The notes under the pieces were generated by a model, which worked only from the letters and a program-made list of their open reading frames with translations, did not search any database and was not told where the DNA came from. This document shows positions 8,264 through 15,700 of a DNA stretch of 42,021 bases, one piece after another. The position numbers were made by a program, and so were the translations under genes. Source of the stretch: a bacterium (lineage in GTDB: Bacteria > UBP15 > UBA6099 > DSWB01); contig JAGUYV010000078.1 of NCBI GenBank assembly GCA_020061125.1, forward strand, positions 1 to 42,021. The letters run 5' to 3'. The number at the start of each line of letters is the position of its first letter. Within the stretch, counting starts at the first letter, position 1.

Positions 8264-9247
8264 ATGCCTGCGAATCTGTCTCCAGAATTCAAAAGAGCGG
8301 AAGAAGATTTCCGCAACGCAACCACGCCCCAGGAAAAGATCATCGCCCTCGAACTCATGATGGCGACCATTCCCAAACACAAGGGCACGGAAAAAATGCA
8401 GGCGGACATCAAGCGCCGCTTGAGCAAACTGCGCAACACCGAGGAGAAAACCGCGGGCAAGCGCGGAGACGCCCTGCATGTGCGCAAAGAGGGCGCGGCG
8501 CAGGTGGTTGTGGCCGGGCCGCCCAACGCGGGCAAATCGGCCCTGATCAGAGCGCTCACGGGCGCGGAGGCCGAGGTGGCTCCATACCCCTTCACCACGG
8601 TGCGTCCCTTCCCCTACATGATGCCTTTCGAAGACATCCAGATCCAGCTTGTGGACACCGGGCCGGTAGCCGAGGACCGGCTGGAACCCTACCATGTGAA
8701 CCTGCTGCGCAACGCCGATCTCGCGCTCCTGGTCCTGGATCTGGCGGCCGCCGCGCCGGTCACGGATTTCGAAGCCGCGCTGCGCGCCATGAGCCGCGCC
8801 AAAGTGGAATTCGTGCGCGATTTCAGCGGCGAAGCGCCCGAGTACGGGGTCAAGCCCAAACGCACGCTGGTGGCCGTGAACAAGTGTGACCAGGACGAGG
8901 ACGACATTCTTCTGGACGAGGTGCGCGCCGCGCTCGGCGAACGGTTCGAGCTTGTCCCGGTGTCGTGCGAGACAGAAATGAACATAGAAGATCTGCGCCG
9001 GATGATATTTGAAGGATCACAAATCTTGCGCGTGTATTCCAAAATTCCCGGCCGGCCCGCGGATCTGGACAAGCCTTTCGTTGCGCCTTCGGGCAGCACG
9101 GTGCTGGATGTGGCGAGGCTCGTTCACAAGGAATTCGCCGAGAATCTGCGCTACGCGCGCATCTGGGGATCCGAACGCTTCGACGGTCAAAAAGTGCAAC
9201 GCGACTATGTGGTGCACGACAAAGATGTGATCGAACTCCACATTTGA
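8264..9247 (+). CDS. Obg/DRG-like GTPase with C-terminal TGS domain
   Basis: A 327-residue P-loop GTPase. Residues 1-60 form the helical N-terminus seen in DRG-like proteins (PEFKRAEEDFRN, then TIPKHKGTEKMQADIKRRLS). G1 is GPPNAGKS (85-92), G4 is NKCD (206-209), and the last 75 residues form a TGS domain. G3 reads DTGP instead of DxxG (131-134), an altered switch II, so hydrolysis may work differently from Ras-type GTPases. Related proteins bind ribosomes or RNA, but this one's partner is unknown. The ATG at 8264 is favoured over a TTG at 8255 because family members begin here. There is no Shine-Dalgarno and the promoter -10 box ends 9 nt before it, so the message is probably leaderless. It converges on the glycyl radical enzyme gene. 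Confidence 0.88.
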   Translation: MPANLSPEFKRAEEDFRNATTPQEKIIALELMMATIPKHKGTEKMQADIKRRLSKLRNTEEKTAGKRGDALHVRKEGAAQVVVAGPPNAGKSALIRALTGAEAEVAPYPFTTVRPFPYMMPFEDIQIQLVDTGPVAEDRLEPYHVNLLRNADLALLVLDLAAAAPVTDFEAALRAMSRAKVEFVRDFSGEAPEYGVKPKRTLVAVNKCDQDEDDILLDEVRAALGERFELVPVSCETEMNIEDLRRMIFEGSQILRVYSKIPGRPADLDKPFVAPSGSTVLDVARLVHKEFAENLRYARIWGSERFDGQKVQRDYVVHDKDVIELHI

Positions 9248-9292
9248 AACCATGGATGCGGGATTGCTGCTGCGCAACGGTGCGGCCGCGGG

Positions 9293-11797
9293 TCAGCCGC
9301 GCATTTCCGTGCGCGCGATGATTTCGTCCTGAATGGATTTTCCGAGGTCGGTAAAGCAGGCGCTGTAGCCGGACACGCGCACCACCAGGCCGCGGTGCCG
9401 GTCCGGGTTTTTCTGCGCGTCGCGCAGGGTTTCGTTGTCCACGGCGTTGCACTGCACATGCATGCCGCCGGCAAGGAAATAGGCGCGCAGCATGGCGATG
9501 AATTTTCCGCGCCCTTCTTCAGTGCTGAAAAGTGACGGACTGAACTTCATGTTCAGGCTGCCGCCGTTGGTGACATTCTCGTGATTGATACGGGCCACGG
9601 ACAGGAACACGCCCGTAGGCCCCGCGGTTTCCGCACCGTTGACCGGCGAGATGCTGTTGGACACCGGCTCGCCAGCGCGGCGTCCGTCAGGAGTTGCGCC
9701 CAGGAGCATGCCGTCATGCACATGCATGCCGTATGAGAAGAACCCTGGCCTGAATCGGCAGCCCGGACGCCACGCCTTGCAGCGAGCCACCTCGTCGCAG
9801 AACAGCGCGGCCACACGCGCGGCCAATGCGTCGGCCTCGGGGTTGTCGGCCCCGTAGCGCGGCGTGTTGCTCCACAGGAAACGGCGCATCTTTTCCCGGC
9901 CCCGGAAATTCGATGCCAGGGCGTCGAGCATTTCGTCCATTGTATAACGATTCTCGTCGTACACGAACCGTTTGAGCGCGCCCAGGGAGTCTGCGACTGT
10001 GGCCAGGCCGCGGCCCGATATGGACGCAAAATTGTATGCCGTCCCGCCCGCGGTCATGTCCGTTGCGTTCTCCACGCAGCTCTCGAAGGTGGAACTGATG
10101 AACGGATTGGGGAACGCGCGGGCGAAAGCCTCGTCCTTGGCGTTCACGCACCGGGCGATGAAGCGCACGGTGTGGCGCAACTGGCGGTGGAACGCGAACC
10201 AGAGGTTGTCGAAATCCCTGAACTCGCGCGGGTCGCCGGTGCGCGGTCCCAGGCGCCGCCCCATGATGAGCAGGCGGCCGTTGTTAAGCGTCATCTCCAG
10301 AACCGCGGCCAGGGACACATCGTTGCCGCTGGTGCAGGCGAAGGCGTCGTGCTGGGGCGCAGGCTCCACGCAGCCGATGACCGCATAGTCACGCGCGTGC
10401 TCCGCGGCGCACCCGCAGTTTTGTTGCGATTTCACAACCACGGCGTCGTTGAACAGCGCCAGGCCGGAAGTAAAATGATGCGTTTCCGCAACTTTTTGAA
10501 CGAATTCCGCGGGCGTGTGCGCATGCAGGCGCACGGCCACGGAATTGGGCATGGCGCGAACATTTATGAACGCATCGAGAAAAAGGAACGACAACTCGTT
10601 GGTGGCGTCGCCGCCGCCGGGGGTCAGCCCGCCCAGGGTCACGGCCTGCGCGTCCGCGCCCAGTTCCGACGCCGTGTCCTTGGCGTACGACGGCAGCGGG
10701 ATCAGGTTGCCGCTCAACTTGATGAGCAGTTCCTCGACGAGTTCGCGCGCGGCGTCTCGGGTGACCGCGCCGCGGCGCAGGTCTTCGGCGTAGTATGGAA
10801 GCAGATACTGGTCTGGCCGCCCGATGGCGAGGATGCCCCCGATGCCATAGGACAGCACGGCCGCAAGCTGCGTGAACCACAGGGATTGCAGGGCTTCGTG
10901 AAACGATTCCGGGGGAAGCCAGGGCACGCGGGACGCATGCTGCGCGATCTGGAGCAACTCGTCGCGCCGCACCGGGTCCGGCTCGTTGCCCGCCATGTCC
11001 ACGGAAAGCGCCGCGAACCGGCCCGCGAACGCGCGCGCCGCGGCGCAGCATGTTTTCACCGCTTCGAGAAACTGCTTTTTGTCTTCCGGCGGATTGGTTT
11101 TCAAAATTTCCGCCGCGCGATCATGGACCGCCTTGAGTCCGAGGGGCAGCACGCGGCTGTGGCCCACGCTCAAATGCCCCTGCACATCGAACACATTGTG
11201 CACGAGCCATGGATTGCTGATCTGCAACTCCCTTATTGTCTCCAGGAGGAACCGCTCACGGCCCGAGGTGTGGGCGCGGAAGGTCTTCCACAGATGATCC
11301 GGCCCGAAAGCGCGGGATCGCTCGAACAGGGCGCGGGGCGACAGGCGCGGCGGATCCGCGGCCAGGTCCCGCTCCTTCCACAGCCTGTGCTTGATGTCCC
11401 GCAGCGTGCGGCCCTCCCACCAGGGCAGGATGCTGTTGAGCAATTCTTTTCTGTCTTCGGGATTGCAGCGGTATGGCTGGCGCTCGCGCGTAAGCAGGTT
11501 GTCCAGATCCATTTTCATGATCACATTCATCTCGCCGCGCTCCACGGGCAGCATGGTTCCGATTACCTTGCTGGTGCGGTTGCCCGCGATGCGCTCTTCG
11601 GGCAATATGAAAATGGACATGTTCAGCAGAATGTTTTCCAGGGCGCGGGCCGCGCGCGCGGCCGGGTGCAGTCCGCGCGTTTTGCGGTACGATTCCGTGA
11701 CGAGCCGCGCGCGTTCCACGCAAATTTCATACGGCGCATTCAGGATGCGGTCCCTGTACGCCGCGGCGCGCGTCGTGATCGGCGGATTCTGGTTCAA
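9293..11797 (-). CDS. Glycyl radical enzyme, PFL2/diol-dehydratase-like, substrate unknown
   Basis: About 834 residues. The C-terminal glycyl radical loop is RVSGYSA with the radical Gly near residue 810, and the thiyl-radical cysteine and general base lie in GCVEP (Cys 476, Glu 478). This Cys-x-Glu pair is found in dehydratase and C-N lyase members (glycerol or propanediol dehydratase, choline lyase, HPAD and others), not in pyruvate formate-lyase, which has Cys-Cys. The substrate cannot be assigned by eye. The start is the TTG at 11797, with AGGG 9 nt upstream; longer frames would run through a REP hairpin and lack family sequence. The enzyme needs a radical SAM activase and is oxygen-sensitive; no activase gene is adjacent, nor any microcompartment gene. 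It lies next to a RAYT element. Confidence 0.9.
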   Translation of the reverse strand: MNQNPPITTRAAAYRDRILNAPYEICVERARLVTESYRKTRGLHPAARAARALENILLNMSIFILPEERIAGNRTSKVIGTMLPVERGEMNVIMKMDLDNLLTRERQPYRCNPEDRKELLNSILPWWEGRTLRDIKHRLWKERDLAADPPRLSPRALFERSRAFGPDHLWKTFRAHTSGRERFLLETIRELQISNPWLVHNVFDVQGHLSVGHSRVLPLGLKAVHDRAAEILKTNPPEDKKQFLEAVKTCCAAARAFAGRFAALSVDMAGNEPDPVRRDELLQIAQHASRVPWLPPESFHEALQSLWFTQLAAVLSYGIGGILAIGRPDQYLLPYYAEDLRRGAVTRDAARELVEELLIKLSGNLIPLPSYAKDTASELGADAQAVTLGGLTPGGGDATNELSFLFLDAFINVRAMPNSVAVRLHAHTPAEFVQKVAETHHFTSGLALFNDAVVVKSQQNCGCAAEHARDYAVIGCVEPAPQHDAFACTSGNDVSLAAVLEMTLNNGRLLIMGRRLGPRTGDPREFRDFDNLWFAFHRQLRHTVRFIARCVNAKDEAFARAFPNPFISSTFESCVENATDMTAGGTAYNFASISGRGLATVADSLGALKRFVYDENRYTMDEMLDALASNFRGREKMRRFLWSNTPRYGADNPEADALAARVAALFCDEVARCKAWRPGCRFRPGFFSYGMHVHDGMLLGATPDGRRAGEPVSNSISPVNGAETAGPTGVFLSVARINHENVTNGGSLNMKFSPSLFSTEEGRGKFIAMLRAYFLAGGMHVQCNAVDNETLRDAQKNPDRHRGLVVRVSGYSACFTDLGKSIQDEIIARTEMRG

Positions 11798-11860
11798 TGT
11801 TTTCAACCCTGTTGTTTGTTGGCTTGTGGCATTGTGTCTTGCGCCGGATACCCTGCTAAA

Positions 11861-11887
11861 TGTAGGGCGGCATCGCCGAATGCCGCC
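11861..11887 (+). repeat. REP element (GTAG plus hairpin), copy 1
   Basis: GTAG at 11862-11865 is followed directly by a perfect 8-bp hairpin, GGCGGCAT, loop CGCCGA, ATGCCGCC. A 5' GTAG before a palindrome is the known mark of REP sequences processed by RAYT proteins. It lies between the RAYT stop and the glycyl radical enzyme start, in opposite orientation to copy 2. Confidence 0.8.
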
Positions 11888-11962
11888 GCCGCTTACTTCA
11901 GAACCTGCGCATGCGTGTCTTATTCTGATGATACAACGCGGCAAAAAAAATTCCCAGGCAGT

Positions 11963-12451
11963 TCATCCTTCAATCAAAGGATGACAGATTCCGAACCATT
12001 GCCACTGCTCCGCAGATTCGCACAATTTCGCGCGCACCGGATTCATCCTCATATATTCCATCTTTTCATAATACAAATCGTTCTTCCGAAGGAGCCTGTC
12101 AAAAAATTCTTTTTGCCACAACGGTATCTCGTAACCGAGATTCATGGCCGCTCTTGAAGTCCAGCGCTTGAAATCCCGCAGAAACCCTGAAATTGATTTG
12201 AGGTTCTTTACATTGAAGCACAGGAAATGAAGGTGATCGGGCATAATCACATAAGCGCCGACAGCCCAACCGTGCTTATCCACGGTTTGATGCAGCGATT
12301 CTGTTATGGATTTGCAAAGGTCAGGCTCCGTAAGAATCGCTCGGCGATCTTTTGCACACATTGTCACATAATATATCGAATGACGCTGATTGACGAATGG
12401 CCTCAACCTGCGCAGATGCTTGCGTTTTTTATGCTCCGGGTTTCCGTCCAT
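11963..12451 (-). CDS. REP-associated tyrosine transposase (RAYT, Y1/HUH family)
   Basis: About 162 residues. The HUH motif reads HLHFL in MPDHLHFL (His 73 and His 75), preceded by the typical RHSIYYVTMCAKDRR strand, and the C-terminal helix EYMRMNPVRAKLC carries the likely nucleophilic Tyr (133). FLRDFKRWTSRAAMN and LWQKEFFDRLL are further family stretches. RAYTs cut and join single-stranded REP DNA next to GTAG-hairpins and are usually single-copy domesticated relatives of IS200/IS605 transposases. The ATG at 12451 is preferred to one at 12478 but neither has a strong ribosome binding site. It is intact, with all motifs present, and flanked by REP copies in inverted orientation at 11861-11887 and 12489-12516. 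Confidence 0.92.
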   Translation of the reverse strand: MDGNPEHKKRKHLRRLRPFVNQRHSIYYVTMCAKDRRAILTEPDLCKSITESLHQTVDKHGWAVGAYVIMPDHLHFLCFNVKNLKSISGFLRDFKRWTSRAAMNLGYEIPLWQKEFFDRLLRKNDLYYEKMEYMRMNPVRAKLCESAEQWQWFGICHPLIEG

Positions 12452-12488
12452 AATCGCCGGACTCTCTGCAAAGAGCAATTCGAGGCAA

Positions 12489-12516
12489 GGCGCGGTTCGG
12501 CGACCGCGCCCTACAT
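12489..12516 (-). repeat. REP element (GTAG plus hairpin), copy 2
   Basis: Read on the minus strand: GTAG (12514-12511), then a perfect 8-bp hairpin, GGCGCGGT, loop CGCCGA, ACCGCGCC. The GTAG, first bases and loop are identical to copy 1, while the inner stem bases differ on both arms in a compensatory way. It lies upstream of the RAYT gene, pointing at it. Confidence 0.8.
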
Positions 12517-12721
12517 CTTAAAGCATACTAAGGTATGTTCTTGAATGTACAAATTACTGAAATGAGCCGCCTGAAAAACCACTGAAAAACACCGCCCTGA
12601 ACACCACAGGAATAGCTTCGTCCAATATGCTCTACCCTACAAAAGACTTGTACAAACTCACTTTGAGATCACCGCCGAAAACCACCGGGGCGAAAACCAG
12701 TGTGCGGCATTGCCGATGTGG

Positions 12722-15700
12722 TTATTTCAACCCCGGCCCCACGGGATCGGTGAAACTGCGGCGGGGCGCGGACGGGCGCAGGTCTTTGGCCTTGATGTTG
12801 TCTATGTTGTCAATTTCGCTGTAGAACACGCGGCCGTTGTACGCGCCCTTGATCACGGCCCAGGGCGCGGGATGCGTGTCCGCGGCCCATGCGCCGGCCA
12901 GGGTGAAGGAATAGGTGCGATCCATGCCCGCGGGCACGGCGAACCCGATCATGCGCGGGGTCACGCGCGCCAGGGCGAACTCATCCACCAGGCCCGCGCC
13001 CCAGGTTTCCAGTGGGGTGATCAGATACAGCTCGCCCTCAATGCTCTGGGCCGTGGGGTTGCGCAGGGTTACGCTCACCGCGCCGTCCTCGAACCGCGCG
13101 GACACCAGGTCCAGCTTGTGATCCCCAACTTCGAGGATGTCCTGCAGGATTTGCCCACCATGCTCGGTCTGCGCCTTGATCACGCCGTCGCGGCCCGAAC
13201 CCAGGAACAGAATGGCAACCTTTTTCGCGAAGGTCTGGCCCGGCTGCAGCACATAGTCGAACTCGGCCGGGACCGCGCGCCAGTCCGGGGGCGTGACAAT
13301 CCGCACCTTGCCCTCGACTTTGCGGTCAATGTAATCGTTGTTCACGAACACCTCGACTTCATTCACGCTTACGCCGCCCTGTGAGATGTGGATCTTGGTC
13401 TGGATGTCGCCGCGCAAGCCGATGGACACGGGCAGATAGCCCATGGGCGCGGCGCCGTTGTTGTGGAGCCAGAACTTGTTGAACACCGGCGAGAACGGCT
13501 CGGTGACCGGGCCGAGGGCTGCGGGAAGCTGCAGGGCCGGGGGATTCTGCGGCGCATAGCCGATGGTGCGGATGTCGAACGCGCCCATGTCCAGCTTGAG
13601 GGTGCCGGTTTCCACGGGCAGGCGGCCGAAATCGTCCTGTTCGAGCATGTTGGACCACAGGGCTTTGCGGATGCCGGTGAAGGCTTCCACGGACGCCTGC
13701 TGCGAAAACCCGGAGGCCTCATAATAGCGCAGCATGATGTTCTCCCTGGGAGTCTGCGGAGTGAAGGCCAGTGAAGCGGTGGGGTTGCCGCGCGGCTTCA
13801 TGGCGGTGAGCACCAGAGTGTCGCCTCGGGTGGTGAGGAAGCTCATGCCCCCGCGCGGCAGGTCGCCCATGTGGGTTTCGAGTTGCATTGCGATGAGCGG
13901 GTTGTTGTATTCGTATCCGGTGCGGTACATGGCCGCGTCGCGCCAGTTGCCCTTGTGCGGGACCAGTGCGTAGGGGAACACGGCGGTGCGCTGCTCGGGG
14001 ATGAACGGGAACGGCAGGCGGCGGAAGAACGACGCCGTGTGCATGAGCGCCATGGCCATGGTGCCGTCGTTCTCGATGCTGTTGAACACCGTGCCCTTGT
14101 TGAGCAGGGCCACGCCGTAGTCTTCGACTCTCTGGTCCGAGCCGGAGGCGTTCACGGCCGCGCCCAGGGTGATGACCGCGTCCGCGTCGAAATCCGCGGC
14201 CAGGGCGTCGGCGGCGCGCTGCAGGGCCTCGTCGTCCAGCGCCTTGAGAATCAGCAGCGGAACCGGCGGCCAATCATCAGGAGAAGTGGGGTCCAGCACG
14301 AACAGATACGCGAACCCTTTTTCCGTGACATCGGCTTCGAACTGTTGCACGAGCGCTGGGTCGAGTTCCTTGAACACGCTGCGCGTGAAGGCGTTGTTCG
14401 TGCCGCTGTTGATGGAGATGCGGAACGAGGTTCCGAAATTGAGGTCGAAATTCATGTCTTCGGGCATGGTGGAATCAGAGCGCGGGAGTGCGGCGAGGCG
14501 CTTTTCATCCGCATCGTCGAACCACGGGGTGGAGGGGATGCCCTTTCGAATCAGGGACAGCGTGATTTTGTCCGCGGCCGCGCGCGTGGAGGACTGGTGA
14601 TCCGTAATGAGGCCCATCATGCCCAGAGCGAAGCTGGCCTGGGTCTGGCCCTCGTCGTCGCGAAACTCGAGCAATCCGCTATGGCTCTGGTCCAACCACT
14701 GGTATGCGGCTTCGGCGCCGTGCCCGCTGTAGTTGCGCATCTGCCAGGTCTGGAAGTTGAGCTTGCCCTTGCTCTTGTGGCGCACGAGCGCGCCGTAGCG
14801 TTCCTCGAACACGGGCACGGCGTTGGCCACATCCACGGGGAAGGTGACCACGAACATGTCGTCGGTTCCCCGGTAATCCACGATGCGGGTGATGAAATCA
14901 ATGCGGGGCAGGTCCTTGTAAAGAATGATTTCCTGTTCCTTGCCCGTGTCGCCCACCGCGCCGCGGATGATCAGGCGCTCGGTGATCGCGCCCGCGGTTT
15001 TTTCCACGAGCGCGGGCTTTTCGCTGGAGAATTTTTTGTCTCCGGTCGTATACACTTCCCAGGGCGGCTCGTTGCGCACGGGGTTTTCCTTGAGCGCGGC
15101 GATGTCGTTGCCCACGCCGTTACCCGGCGCCATGACCTGCTTGCCGTTGATCTTGTCGTACAGGCTGACGATGCCGCCGCCCTTGAGCGGGTCCACCTCG
15201 AGTTTGTAGAAGCTGTTCTCGATGAAAACATCCTCGGACTTGCCGGGGACCGTGCCCTCGGGCATCTGATCCGCAGGGACCACGAAGTAGGTCGTGTACC
15301 CCATCTCCGGGACTTTTTCCGCGAGGAACAGGATGGTGACGGTGTTGGTGTCGCGGTCCGCGCGCTCGATCTCGAAGGGGATCATGGCGCCCGAAGCGTC
15401 GGCGACGAAGAACCCGCCCGGCGCCTGGTCTCCGAATTCCACGACCGCGCGCGCAACATCCTTGCGGCTCCAGTTCAACGGGTTGAACACGGCGATGGGG
15501 ATAGCCCCGGCCGGGACCCCGGACGGGGGCTGCGTGTCAATGAATCGGCCGATGTGGGCCGCGGATTTGTCCAGCACGCCCGCAGCCAGTTCCAGGGCTT
15601 CGCGATAGCCCTGCATCAGATCCAGATAGGATTTGTCGTTAATGGTGCCGGTGATGGCGTCGTGGTGCTGTCCGAACAGAAGCTGGCGCCAGGCCTTGTC

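Noticed and set aside
11798-11944. N-terminal extension of the glycyl radical enzyme
   Set aside because: It would run through the REP hairpin, is Arg/Cys-rich and not family-like, and the TTG at 11797 has AGGG upstream.
10172-12157. Open frame of 661 codons on the plus strand
   Set aside because: It lies opposite the glycyl radical enzyme and the RAYT, is rich in Arg, His and Gly as shadow frames in GC-rich DNA are, and has no motif.
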